Assembly: GCA_905215765.1 (NCBI GenBank)
Contig: CAJMRP010000021.1
Coordinates: 1 to 21,237, forward strand
Direction: 5' to 3'
Source of the DNA: an uncultured bacterium
GTDB lineage: Bacteria; Actinomycetota; Coriobacteriia; Coriobacteriales; Coriobacteriaceae
DNA length: 21,237 bases
The stretch's first letter is position 1. Each line of letters begins with the position of its first letter. The notes beneath the pieces are model-generated. The model worked only from the letters and a program-made list of their open reading frames with translations, did not search any database and was not told the origin of the DNA. Made by a program: the position numbers and the translations under genes. Positions 7,036 to 14,837 of the stretch are shown here, piece after piece.

Positions 7036-7041
7036 TAAGAT
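7036..7041 (+). promoter_or_regulatory. Candidate -10 element for a leaderless lepA transcript
   Basis: TAAGAT lies seven bases before the lepA ATG at 7049, which places the expected transcription start at or next to the A of the start codon. It is preceded by GCTCGGG, as is the candidate -10 of the first dnaJ. A -35 would fall inside the rpsT terminator stem and is not recognisable. No Shine-Dalgarno sequence precedes the ATG, which fits a leaderless mRNA. Confidence 0.5.
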
Positions 7042-7048
7042 AGTCCGC

Positions 7049-8860
7049 ATGAATACTTCAATTGACATTTCCCACATCCGCAACTTCTCAATCGTTGCGC
7101 ACATCGACCATGGCAAGTCCACGATCAGTGACCGTATCCTCGAACTCACCCATACCGTCGACGAACGCGACATGGAGTCGCAGCTGCTCGACACCATGGA
7201 TATCGAGCGCGAGCGCGGCATCACGATCAAGTCCAATGCCGTTCGCGTGTCCTATGACGCCGACGATGGCGAGACGTATCAGTTCAATCTGATCGATACG
7301 CCGGGCCACGTGGACTTTACCTATGAGGTCTCGCGCTCGCTGGCAGCCTGTGAGGGCGCGGTGCTCGTTGTCGACGCCACGCAGGGCGTTGAGGCGCAGA
7401 CCGTCTCTAACGCGACGCTCGCCATGAACGCCAATCTGGACATTGTGCCGGCCATCAACAAGATCGACCTGCCCTCGGCTCATCCCGACGAGGTTAAGAC
7501 CGAGATCGAGGATGACCTGGCGATCCCTGCCGATGATGCCGTGTGTGTCTCGGGCAAGACCGGCGAGGGCATCCACGATCTGCTGGAGTCCATTGTCTTT
7601 TTGATCTCTCCGCCCAAGGGCGATGCGAACGCGCCGCTCAAGGCACTCATCCTGGATTCGTACTTCGACGAGTATCGTGGCGTCGTCGCCACGGTGCGCG
7701 TCTTTGACGGCTCCATTAAAAAGGGCGATACCCTGCGCATGATGCAGGCAAAGGGCGACTTTTTGGTCGATGGCGTGGGCGTCAAGCGTCCCGCCGAGAC
7801 CCCGGTCGACGCGCTCACGGTCGGCGAGGTCGGATACGTGGTCACGGGCCTGAAGGACCCCGAGGCCGTTCGCGTGGGCGATACCCTCACGTGGGCGTCG
7901 AATCCCTGCCCCGAGCCGCTTCCCGGCTACCGCGAGGCCAAGCCCATGGTCTATACGGGCCTGTTCCCGATCGATAACAAGGACTACGAGAACCTGCGTG
8001 ACGCGCTCGATAAGCTGCACGTCAACGATCCGTCGTTGGTGTGGGAGCCCGAGACCTCGGTGGCGCTCGGCTTTGGCTTCCGCGTGGGCTTCCTGGGTCT
8101 GCTGCACATGGAAGTCGTCAAGGAACGCCTGGAGCGCGAGTTCAACCTGGACCTCATTGCCACGAGTCCCTCGGTCGACTATCACGTCTACAAGACCGAC
8201 GGCGAAATGATCGATGTCCGCAGCCCGCAGGATCTTCCCGAGGCCACGCGCATCGAGCGCATCGAGGAACCCTACCTCAAGGCAAAGATCATCTGCCCGC
8301 CCGAGTATACGGGTGCCGTCATGCAGCTCGCCATCGAGCACCGCGGCATTACTACCGACATGATCCATCTCACGAGCAAGTCGGTTGAGATGCGCTTCGA
8401 TATGCCGCTTGCCGAGCTCATCTTGGACTTCTTTGACCAGCTCAAGAGCCGTACCAAGGGCTATGCCTCGCTCGACTACGAGTTCAACGAGTACCGTCCC
8501 TCCGAGCTTGTGAAGCTCGATATCTTGCTTTCGGGCGACGAGGTGGACGCGCTGTCGTTTATCGTCCATAAGGACAAGGCTTATGGCCTGGCCCGTGGTC
8601 TGTGCGACAAACTTAAGGAGATCATCCCGCGTCAGCTGTTCGAGGTGCCCATCCAGGGTGCTATCGGCAACAAGATCATTGCCCGCTCCACCGTCAAGGC
8701 GCGTCGCAAGGACGTGCTTGCCAAGTGCTACGGCGGCGATATCTCGCGTAAGCGCAAGCTGCTCGAGAAGCAGAAAGAGGGCAAGAAGCGCATGAAGGCC
8801 ATCGGATCGGTCGAGGTCCCGCAGGAGGCCTTTATGGCGATCCTCAAGGTGGACGAGTAG
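7049..8860 (+). CDS. lepA: Elongation factor 4 (LepA), ribosome-associated GTPase
   Basis: LepA is a translational GTPase that acts on the ribosome in elongation or initiation and helps under ionic stress. The 603-residue length is normal. The G motifs are clear: AHIDHGKST at 17-25, DTPGHVDFT from 83 and NKID at 137-140. LepA-specific parts follow, such as FRVGFLGLLHMEVV in domain III and RTKGYASLDYEFNEYRPS in the C-terminal half. The basic C-terminal LepA domain with SRKRKLLEKQKEGKKRMK is complete. The ATG at 7049 is used because the frame farther upstream runs through the rpsT terminator and there is no later ATG, GTG or TTG before the conserved NFSIVAHIDHGK. There is no Shine-Dalgarno sequence, so translation may be leaderless. 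Four bases separate it from the dihydrouridine synthase gene. Confidence 0.97.
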   Translation: MNTSIDISHIRNFSIVAHIDHGKSTISDRILELTHTVDERDMESQLLDTMDIERERGITIKSNAVRVSYDADDGETYQFNLIDTPGHVDFTYEVSRSLAACEGAVLVVDATQGVEAQTVSNATLAMNANLDIVPAINKIDLPSAHPDEVKTEIEDDLAIPADDAVCVSGKTGEGIHDLLESIVFLISPPKGDANAPLKALILDSYFDEYRGVVATVRVFDGSIKKGDTLRMMQAKGDFLVDGVGVKRPAETPVDALTVGEVGYVVTGLKDPEAVRVGDTLTWASNPCPEPLPGYREAKPMVYTGLFPIDNKDYENLRDALDKLHVNDPSLVWEPETSVALGFGFRVGFLGLLHMEVVKERLEREFNLDLIATSPSVDYHVYKTDGEMIDVRSPQDLPEATRIERIEEPYLKAKIICPPEYTGAVMQLAIEHRGITTDMIHLTSKSVEMRFDMPLAELILDFFDQLKSRTKGYASLDYEFNEYRPSELVKLDILLSGDEVDALSFIVHKDKAYGLARGLCDKLKEIIPRQLFEVPIQGAIGNKIIARSTVKARRKDVLAKCYGGDISRKRKLLEKQKEGKKRMKAIGSVEVPQEAFMAILKVDE

Positions 8861-8864
8861 GTCT

Positions 8865-9908
8865 ATGGCGCTTTCTGAATACAGCAAGCGGCTGCTGGGC
8901 GCTTATGCCGAGCAGCCGTTCCTTATGGCTCCCATGGCGGGCGTGACCGACCCTGCCTACCGCATCATGTGCCGCCGCCGCGGTGCCAACCTTGCCTACA
9001 GCGAGATGGTGAGCGTGGCGGGTCTTGCCTATGCCAGCAACAAGACCTGGCGCCTGGTGCTACCGGCCGACGAGGAGCAGCAGATTTGCGTGCAGCTCTT
9101 TGGCTCCAAGCCCGATCAGTTTGCGAGCGCCGTCGCCGCCGTCGAGGAGCGCGTTGGCGATCGCCTGTCGCTCATCGACATCAACATGGCCTGTCCTGCC
9201 CGCAAGGTTGTCACCAAGGGCGAGGGCTCGGCCCTTATGCGCACGCCCGATTTGGCCGAGAAAATCGTCGAGGCGGCGGTGGGCGCGGCGCATGTGCCCG
9301 TGACCGTCAAGATTCGCAAAGGCTTTTATGCCGAGGACCGCAATGCCGCGACATTTGCCCAGATGCTTGAGGGCGCAGGGGCTGCCGCAGTCGCCGTGCA
9401 TGGTCGTTGCGCCACGCAGCTCTATACCGGCCAGGCCGATTGGTCGGTCGTCGATGAGGTCGCAGATGCCGTCGAGATACCTGTGATCGGTTCGGGCGAT
9501 GTGTTCTCGGCCGAGGACGCTGCTGAGCATCTGCAAGGCTCGAGTGCCAGCGCGGTGTTTATCGCGCGCGGCATCTACGGCAACCCCTGGGTGTTCGGTG
9601 ATGCTCGCGCCCTTGTGCTCGATGGCATGCCGGTGCCGGCGCGCAGCTCCGTCGAGCGCCTAGACGCCCTGCGTGAGCACCTAACGCTGACGCATGAGCT
9701 CCTGCCGCTCATGTCGCGTGCCCGTACGTACGCAAGCTGGTACTTAAAAGGCATGCCCCATGCCGCCGCTTGGCGTGCCCATGTGGTGCGCTGCTCCACG
9801 TATGAGGAGTTCATGGCGCTGGTCGATGAGATCGAGCGCGATGTGGTGGCCTGCGAGGCCGCACTTGCCGCCGGCGAATCGGTGCCCCCTCATCCGCTGG
9901 AGGCTTAA
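8865..9908 (+). CDS. dusB: tRNA-dihydrouridine synthase, DusB-like
   Basis: Dus enzymes use FMN and NADPH to reduce specific uridines of tRNA to dihydrouridine. The 347-residue product has the TIM-barrel start MAPMAGVTDPAYR (21-33) and the active-site stretch DINMACPARKVVTKGEGSAL with catalytic Cys110. It also has VKIRKG near 148-153, the flavin-phosphate contact VHGR at 178-181, GSGDVFSAEDA and ARGIYGNPWVF. A helical C-terminal domain with LLPLMSRARTYASWYLKGMP follows, as in DusB-type proteins. The ATG at 8865 is preceded by AAGGTGG within the end of lepA. The gene sits between lepA and hemW, which are direct neighbours in many Firmicutes. The family is certain; which tRNA position it modifies, and so the DusB label, is less sure. 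Confidence 0.88.
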   Translation: MALSEYSKRLLGAYAEQPFLMAPMAGVTDPAYRIMCRRRGANLAYSEMVSVAGLAYASNKTWRLVLPADEEQQICVQLFGSKPDQFASAVAAVEERVGDRLSLIDINMACPARKVVTKGEGSALMRTPDLAEKIVEAAVGAAHVPVTVKIRKGFYAEDRNAATFAQMLEGAGAAAVAVHGRCATQLYTGQADWSVVDEVADAVEIPVIGSGDVFSAEDAAEHLQGSSASAVFIARGIYGNPWVFGDARALVLDGMPVPARSSVERLDALREHLTLTHELLPLMSRARTYASWYLKGMPHAAAWRAHVVRCSTYEEFMALVDEIERDVVACEAALAAGESVPPHPLEA

Positions 9909-9910
9909 GG

Positions 9911-11143
9911 GTGGCCGTTACCGCGCTGTATGCGCACGTGCCGTTTTGCGCCCAAAAGTGCCGGTATTGCGACTTTGACTCGCGCAGTTTTGCTCCGTGC
10001 GACCTGAGCGCTGCGCTCGATGTCTATTTTGAGCAGTTGTTCGCGCGCCTCGATGCTTTTGGCAAAGCTGGGGGCCTTGACCAGATCCGCACCGTCTATG
10101 TTGGCGGCGGTACGCCGTCGCTGGCGGGGGAGCGCTTGGTGGAGCTGGCGCGGCGTGTTCGTGCGTGGTGCGCCCCCGTTGAGTTTACCTGCGAGGCCAA
10201 TCCTGAGTCGCTGACCGCCGAGCTTGCCGCTGCGCTTGCCAAGGTTGGTGTCACACGCGTCTCTCTGGGCGTGCAAACGCTCGATAACAGCGAACTTACC
10301 GCCATCGGCCGTATTCACGATGCCGATCGGGCGCTCGCCGCCATCGCGACGGTCAAGAACGCTGGACTTGACGTGTCGTGCGACCTTATGTGCGGACTTC
10401 CCGGGCAGACCGCAGCGAGTTGGAAGCGCACGCTCGATGGCGTGCTCGCGGCGGCTCCGCATCATGTGTCGGTCTATCCGCTCACGCTTGAGGAGGGGAC
10501 TCCCCTTTATCGCATGGCGTGCCGCGACGAGTCGCTCGAGCCTGATGAGGATTTTCAGGCCGCATGCATGGACGTGGCACGCGAGCTCCTGGGTGCCGCC
10601 GGCTATCACCCGTATGAGGTGGCGAGCTACGCGCTCGACGGCTATGAGTGCGCCCATAACATTGCCTACTGGACCGGACGGGGCTACCTGGGCCTGGGTC
10701 GTTCTGCCGCGGGCATGCTCGACGCCGAGGATTTCGACCGTCTTACAGGTTTGTTCCCCGGCGTGTCTTCTCGAGGCGATTCGTATCGCGTGCGTCTGGT
10801 GCAACGTAACGATGACGCGACGGCGTTCGAGGCCGAATATCTGTCGCAGCGTGAGGCTGCGGCTGAAGACCTGATGCTCGCTTGTCGCATGACGCGTGGT
10901 ATTGCGTCCGACCTGTTGGTTCGTGCGGCTTGCGTCATCCCAACGGGCGAGCTGACAGCTGCTTGCGATCGCGCGCTCGAGTTGGGCCTTGCCACTTGGG
11001 TGCCCGAGACGCTCGGGGTCCATGAGGGACCCTTCACTTCGGCAGATGTCGTCGCGGGCCATGTTCGAGCACGTCTGGCGCCGACCCACTTGGGCTGGCT
11101 CGATGGAAATGTTCTGTTCGAGCTGTTTTGGGATCTAGCTTAG
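9911..11143 (+). CDS. hemW: Heme chaperone HemW (radical SAM family)
   Basis: HemW binds heme and an iron-sulfur cluster and is thought to deliver heme to membrane proteins. It was long misnamed an oxygen-independent coproporphyrinogen oxidase. The 410-residue product opens with LYAHVPFCAQKCRYCDFDS, giving the CxxxCxxC cluster ligands Cys13, Cys17 and Cys20. It then has YVGGGTPS (63-70), EANPES, RVSLGVQTLDN and DLMCGLPGQT. The C-terminal HemW signature is visible as AHNIAYWTGRGYLGLGRSAA. The lack of the extra cysteine of true HemN (CxxxCxxCxC) supports HemW: a phenylalanine follows Asp21 here. The GTG start at 9911 lies two bases after the dus stop, and the ribosome site probably overlaps the end of dus. 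No heme biosynthesis genes are nearby. Confidence 0.9.
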   Translation: MAVTALYAHVPFCAQKCRYCDFDSRSFAPCDLSAALDVYFEQLFARLDAFGKAGGLDQIRTVYVGGGTPSLAGERLVELARRVRAWCAPVEFTCEANPESLTAELAAALAKVGVTRVSLGVQTLDNSELTAIGRIHDADRALAAIATVKNAGLDVSCDLMCGLPGQTAASWKRTLDGVLAAAPHHVSVYPLTLEEGTPLYRMACRDESLEPDEDFQAACMDVARELLGAAGYHPYEVASYALDGYECAHNIAYWTGRGYLGLGRSAAGMLDAEDFDRLTGLFPGVSSRGDSYRVRLVQRNDDATAFEAEYLSQREAAAEDLMLACRMTRGIASDLLVRAACVIPTGELTAACDRALELGLATWVPETLGVHEGPFTSADVVAGHVRARLAPTHLGWLDGNVLFELFWDLA

Positions 11144-11153
11144 GCTGCTCGGG

Positions 11154-11159
11154 TAGAAT
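11154..11159 (+). promoter_or_regulatory. Candidate -10 element upstream of the first dnaJ gene
   Basis: TAGAAT, preceded by GCTCGGG, ends 42 bases before the ATG at 11202. No convincing -35 was found. Neither the CIRCE element of HrcA nor the HAIR element of HspR is visible in the 58-base gap, so there is no sign of the usual heat-shock repressors here. Confidence 0.4.
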
Positions 11160-11201
11160 TACCGGAATATATACGCTGCTGTGAGCAGGAGGTTGCCGCG
11201 C

Positions 11202-12305
11202 ATGGCGACGATGAACGAAAAAGATTACTACGAGATTCTGGGTGTCTCCAAGGACGCCACCTCGCGTGATATTCAAAAGGCCTTCCAGCAAAAGGCCCGC
11301 AAGCTCCATCCGGACGTCAACAAAGAGCCGGGTGCCGAGGAAAAGTTTAAAGAGGTTTCCGAGGCCTACGCCGTGCTTTCGGATGAGCAAAAACGTGCGC
11401 GCTACGACGCCATGCGTTCTGGCAATCCCTTTGCCGGTGCTCCTACAGCTTCGCCCTATGGTGGCGGCTACGCCGGCAACACGGGCTATGGCAATCCCTT
11501 TGAGGGCGGCTTTCCCTTTGGTGGCGCCTGGGGCCAGCAACGTCGCGGGCAGGCTGCCTACAATCCCGAGAACGGCGCCAACGTGGTCGTCGATATCAAA
11601 CTGGACGCCAAGGAGGCCAAGGGTGGTGCCCGCAAGACCGTTCGCTACACGCGTTTCGATACCTGTGGCCACTGCGGAGGCTCGGGTTCTGTTTCGTCCG
11701 AGCATGCCCATCCCTGCCCGAGCTGCGGTGGCCGCGGCCACATCGACGTCGACCTGTCCTTCCTGTTTGGCGCGGGCACGTTCCAGTCGGTCTGCCCCGA
11801 GTGCGGCGGTTCCGGTAAGGTCGTGGCGGACCCTTGTCCCGATTGCGGCGGCAGCGGTCGTACTCGCGTAACCTCCGAGCAGACGATTGAGTTTCCTGCC
11901 GGCACGCATGATGGCGACGAGGTCCGCATTAGCGGCATGGGTCATGCCGGCACTAACGGTGCCCCGGGTGGCGATCTGGTCGGCCGCGCCCATGTTGAGG
12001 CCGAGCGCTTGGAAGGCAAAGCTCGTACCGGTTTTTACCTGATGGGCATTGTGGCGCCGTTTTTGGTACTCTCGGCCATCTCGGGCGTGTTCTCGGCCTT
12101 TGCCGTGATGTGCTTTATTCCGTTTGCCATGGGCCTGTTCATGGTGCTTTCGGACGGTGTGCTTCATCGCAGCCTGCTGTGGTGGAAGCGCGGCGCGATG
12201 CAGTTTGCCAACGGTTTTGCCAACGGCTTCATGTTCGCGCTCGTGTCGGTTTGGTTTGCGAGCTGCTCGCAACGGGCCATGCTTTCGCCGTACCAAATGC
12301 AATAA
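11202..12305 (+). CDS. Membrane-anchored DnaJ-like co-chaperone with C-terminal transmembrane domain
   Basis: The ATG at 11202 has AGGAGG at 11187-11192 and gives 367 residues. Residues 8-70 are a J domain with HPD at 36-38, the motif that stimulates DnaK ATPase. A Gly/Phe/Tyr-rich linker follows (75-120). A DnaJ zinc region has four CxxC pairs at 155/158, 172/175, 198/201 and 212/215, flanked by the two parts of the first substrate-binding domain (128-150; 225-268, with FPAGTHDGDEVRISGMG). After GGDLVGRAHVEAERLEG the normal second substrate domain and dimerisation tail are missing. In their place are about three hydrophobic helices (near 278-296, 297-316, 334-354), with Arg323, Lys329 and Arg330 between the last two, consistent with a cytoplasmic J domain. 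The inferred role is to recruit DnaK to the membrane. It is a paralogue of the dnaJ that follows, but not a standard DnaJ. Confidence 0.88.
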   Translation: MATMNEKDYYEILGVSKDATSRDIQKAFQQKARKLHPDVNKEPGAEEKFKEVSEAYAVLSDEQKRARYDAMRSGNPFAGAPTASPYGGGYAGNTGYGNPFEGGFPFGGAWGQQRRGQAAYNPENGANVVVDIKLDAKEAKGGARKTVRYTRFDTCGHCGGSGSVSSEHAHPCPSCGGRGHIDVDLSFLFGAGTFQSVCPECGGSGKVVADPCPDCGGSGRTRVTSEQTIEFPAGTHDGDEVRISGMGHAGTNGAPGGDLVGRAHVEAERLEGKARTGFYLMGIVAPFLVLSAISGVFSAFAVMCFIPFAMGLFMVLSDGVLHRSLLWWKRGAMQFANGFANGFMFALVSVWFASCSQRAMLSPYQMQ

Positions 12306-12341
12306 CATCAAACCCTCTGTTTGCGGTCGGCCCAGCTTGGG

Positions 12342-12347
12342 TATAGG
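12342..12347 (+). promoter_or_regulatory. Candidate -10 element upstream of dnaJ
   Basis: TATAGG, preceded by CTTGGG, ends 39 bases before the GTG start of dnaJ. TTGCGG at 12321-12326 could be a -35, but the 15-base spacing is short. The spacing to the start codon resembles that of the holA and first dnaJ elements. No CIRCE or HAIR repeat was seen. Confidence 0.35.
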
Positions 12348-12386
12348 ACGCACTGTGACAATAATGAAAGTCGGAAGGATTCGGTC

Positions 12387-13535
12387 GTGTCGGATAATAG
12401 GGATTACTACGAGGTACTTGGCGTCGACAAGGATGCCGACGCGCGGACGATTAAGCGCGCGTTTCTAAAGAAGGCCCGTACCGTACATCCGGATGTTTCG
12501 GACGACCCCGAGGCCGAGGCCAAGTTCAAGGAGCTCAACGAGGCCTATTCCGTTCTTTCCGATGAGCAGAAGCGTGCTAACTACGACCGTTACGGCACCG
12601 CCGACGGCCCTGGTGGTTCGGGCTACGTCGATATCAACGATATCTTTGGTGGCATGGGCATGGACGACTTGTTCTCGTCGTTCTTTGGCGGCGGTGCCGG
12701 TGGTGGCGCCCGCAGCCGTCGTGAGCGTCGTCGCGGACGTGACATGGCCATCTCGCTTTCGGTGACGCTCGAGGAGGCGGCGCTCGGCTGCAAAAAGACG
12801 ATCAGCTATGACCGCCTTGCTCCCTGCGAGGATTGCAACGGTACGGGCAAGGCTGACGGTGCGACCGAAAAACAGTGCAGCCGCTGCCACGGCACGGGCT
12901 ATGTCACCACGGTCCAGCGCTCTTTTTTGGGCCAGGTCCAGTCCTCTTCGCCTTGCCCCGACTGCCACGGCGAGGGCACGGTCATCGATCATCCCTGCGA
13001 GACCTGTGACGGCCAGGGCCGCACGCCTTCGCACGAAAAGATCGACATCGATATTCCCGCCGGCGTTTCGACCGGTCGCCAGCTGCGTGTGAGCGGCTTT
13101 GGTGAGGCCGGCCTTCGCGGCGAGCCTTCGGGCGACCTGATTGTCAACGTGCGCGTTGCCGACCATGAGCGCTTTAAGCGCAACGGTGACGACCTGTACC
13201 TGGTGAGCGATATCTCGATTGCGCAGGCTGCGCTCGGCTGCGAGATCGAGGTCGAGGGCATTATGCCCGACGAGGTCGTTAAGGTGACGGTTCCCGCCGG
13301 CGCCCAGTACGGCGACACCGTGAACGTCAATAATTACGGCATGCCGCGCATTGGCGGTGGCGGTTCGCGTGGCCGCCTGATCGTGCAGCTGCGCGTGGTC
13401 GTTCCCACCAATCTTTCCAATAAGCAACGCGAGCTGCTCCGTGCTTTTGCCGATGAGATGGGCGATGACGTCGCTTCTGGTAAGAAGTCGGTGACCGACC
13501 GTATCAAGAGTGCCCTCGACGATATCCTCGATTAA
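12387..13535 (+). CDS. dnaJ: Chaperone DnaJ (Hsp40), canonical type
   Basis: DnaJ hands unfolded proteins to DnaK and triggers its ATPase. The GTG at 12387 is preceded by GGAAGGA at 12373-12379 and gives 382 residues, the usual size. Starts farther upstream would overlap the candidate promoter. The J domain (5-70) has HPD at 34-36. A Gly/Phe region with DINDIFGGMGMDDLFSSFFG follows (82-101), then an Arg-rich stretch RSRRERRRGRD. The zinc region has CxxC pairs at 147/150, 164/167, 190/193 and 204/207. Both substrate-binding domains are complete, and the C-terminal dimerisation helices include LSNKQRELLRAFADEM. The zinc-pair spacing is identical to that of the membrane-type paralogue upstream. 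Neither hrcA, grpE nor dnaK is adjacent. Confidence 0.93.
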   Translation: MSDNRDYYEVLGVDKDADARTIKRAFLKKARTVHPDVSDDPEAEAKFKELNEAYSVLSDEQKRANYDRYGTADGPGGSGYVDINDIFGGMGMDDLFSSFFGGGAGGGARSRRERRRGRDMAISLSVTLEEAALGCKKTISYDRLAPCEDCNGTGKADGATEKQCSRCHGTGYVTTVQRSFLGQVQSSSPCPDCHGEGTVIDHPCETCDGQGRTPSHEKIDIDIPAGVSTGRQLRVSGFGEAGLRGEPSGDLIVNVRVADHERFKRNGDDLYLVSDISIAQAALGCEIEVEGIMPDEVVKVTVPAGAQYGDTVNVNNYGMPRIGGGGSRGRLIVQLRVVVPTNLSNKQRELLRAFADEMGDDVASGKKSVTDRIKSALDDILD

Positions 13536-13544
13536 GGAGCCCGC

Positions 13545-14837
13545 GTGCTCGCACCCCATATTTCCGTCGTCAACCTCGGCTGCCGCGTCAACCGGGTTGA
13601 GTCTGACCGTATCACTGCCGATCTTATGCGCCTGGGCTTTGCTATTGTGGAGCCCCAGGATGCCGATCTGATCGTCATTAACACCTGTGCCGTTACGGGC
13701 GAGGCCGAGGCCAAGACCCGTAAGGCCGTCCGTCATGCGCTGGCCCATCCAAACGAGCCCTATGTGGTCGTGACCGGATGCGTGGTTAATTTGCATCCCG
13801 AGGAGCTGCTGGAGCTTTCGGATCGCGTTATCGCCGAGCCGTCCAAGATCGATGTCGCCGAACGTGCCTGCGAGGTGCTGGGCGTTGAGTCCGATAGCGT
13901 TCCCGCCTGCAGCGATGGCGAGGTGGTCGATGCGCTCGGTCGCTCTCGCCTGGGCGTGAAGATTCAGGACGGCTGCAACCACCGCTGCACCTATTGCATT
14001 GTGTGGAAGGCGCGCGGCCCCGAGCGCTCCGTGCCCGTCGAGTCCGTGCTCGAGCAAGTTCGTGAGGCCCAGGAGGCCGGCGTTCCCGAGGTGGTGCTGA
14101 CCGGTGTGAACTTGGGTGCCTACGATGGCAAGAGCGCGACCGACGAGCATGTCGAAATCGATGAGCTGCTCGAGGCCATCATGGAGCGCACGTCTATCCC
14201 GCATGTGCGCATTTCCTCGGTCGAGCCCATGGATATCTCCGAGCGCCTGCTTAAGGTTATGGCGCGCTACCCGCAGCGTATCGCCCCGTTTTTGCACCTG
14301 CCCGTGCAGTCCGGCTGCACGGCGACCCTGCATCGCATGGGCCGTCCCTATAGCGCCGAGGCCTTTGAGGACACGGTGCGTATGATTCGCGCCAACTTGC
14401 CCCAGGCGTCCCTTTCGTGCGATGTCATCGTCGGTTTTCCCGGTGAGACGGACGAGGAGTTCGAGGAATCGCTGGCGCTGTGCCGCCGTGTGGGTTTCTC
14501 GCGTATGCACGTGTTCCGCTACAGCAAGCGTCCCGGTACCCTTGCTGCCGACATGCCCGACCAGGTGCCACCCGAGGTTATGGCCGAGCGCAGCCGCCGT
14601 ATGCGGGCCGCCGCACAGGAGCTCGCTATTGCCGACGCTCGTCGTCGCGTGGGCACGGTCGAGCGTGCCGTGCTCGAGTATGGTGACAACCTGACGCTCG
14701 GCTCGTTCCATCATGCCCGTCTTGACGATACCTGTGGACTTACAGCCCCGTGCCTGCTCGATGTTGCTATCATCGGAGTCGATGATTCCGGCTTGGCCCA
14801 TGCACGCAGGGAGGTTCATGGAAGCCTCGAAGATTAG
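13545..14837 (+). CDS. mtaB: tRNA t6A37 methylthiotransferase MtaB
   Basis: MtaB is a radical SAM enzyme that adds a methylthio group to N6-threonylcarbamoyladenosine at tRNA position 37. The 430-residue protein has the N-terminal methylthiotransferase domain with three cluster cysteines, Cys13 (NLGCRVNRVES), Cys48 (INTCAVTGEAE) and Cys79 (VTGCVV). The radical SAM motif CNHRCTYC follows at 144-151, with three cysteines in CxxxCxxC. LPVQSGCTATLHRMGRPY and DVIVGFPGETDEEFEESL are also typical. A TRAM-like C-terminal segment begins near 370. The NLGCRVN start and overall length favour MtaB over MiaB or RimO. The GTG at 13545 has AAGGAG overlapping the dnaJ stop. The last 20 bases overlap phoH in another frame. 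Confidence 0.92.
   Translation: MLAPHISVVNLGCRVNRVESDRITADLMRLGFAIVEPQDADLIVINTCAVTGEAEAKTRKAVRHALAHPNEPYVVVTGCVVNLHPEELLELSDRVIAEPSKIDVAERACEVLGVESDSVPACSDGEVVDALGRSRLGVKIQDGCNHRCTYCIVWKARGPERSVPVESVLEQVREAQEAGVPEVVLTGVNLGAYDGKSATDEHVEIDELLEAIMERTSIPHVRISSVEPMDISERLLKVMARYPQRIAPFLHLPVQSGCTATLHRMGRPYSAEAFEDTVRMIRANLPQASLSCDVIVGFPGETDEEFEESLALCRRVGFSRMHVFRYSKRPGTLAADMPDQVPPEVMAERSRRMRAAAQELAIADARRRVGTVERAVLEYGDNLTLGSFHHARLDDTCGLTAPCLLDVAIIGVDDSGLAHARREVHGSLED

Noticed and set aside
6989..7048. Longer lepA starting at ATG 6989
   Set aside because: The extension would be encoded by the rpsT terminator hairpin and does not resemble LepA.
7088..8887. 599-codon minus-strand frame opposite lepA
   Set aside because: Shadow of lepA with no recognisable motif and no ribosome-binding site of note.
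9905..11089. 394-codon minus-strand frame opposite hemW
   Set aside because: Shadow frame; the plus strand has clear radical SAM motifs.
11144..11201. CIRCE or HAIR heat-shock operators before the dnaJ genes
   Set aside because: Looked for the inverted repeats of HrcA and HspR sites here and at 12306-12386; none present.
12010..12305. The hydrophobic C-terminus of the first DnaJ as a frameshift artefact
   Set aside because: The other two forward frames in this stretch show no DnaJ second-domain sequence, and the in-frame product has well-formed hydrophobic helices with a normal stop, so a real domain is more likely.
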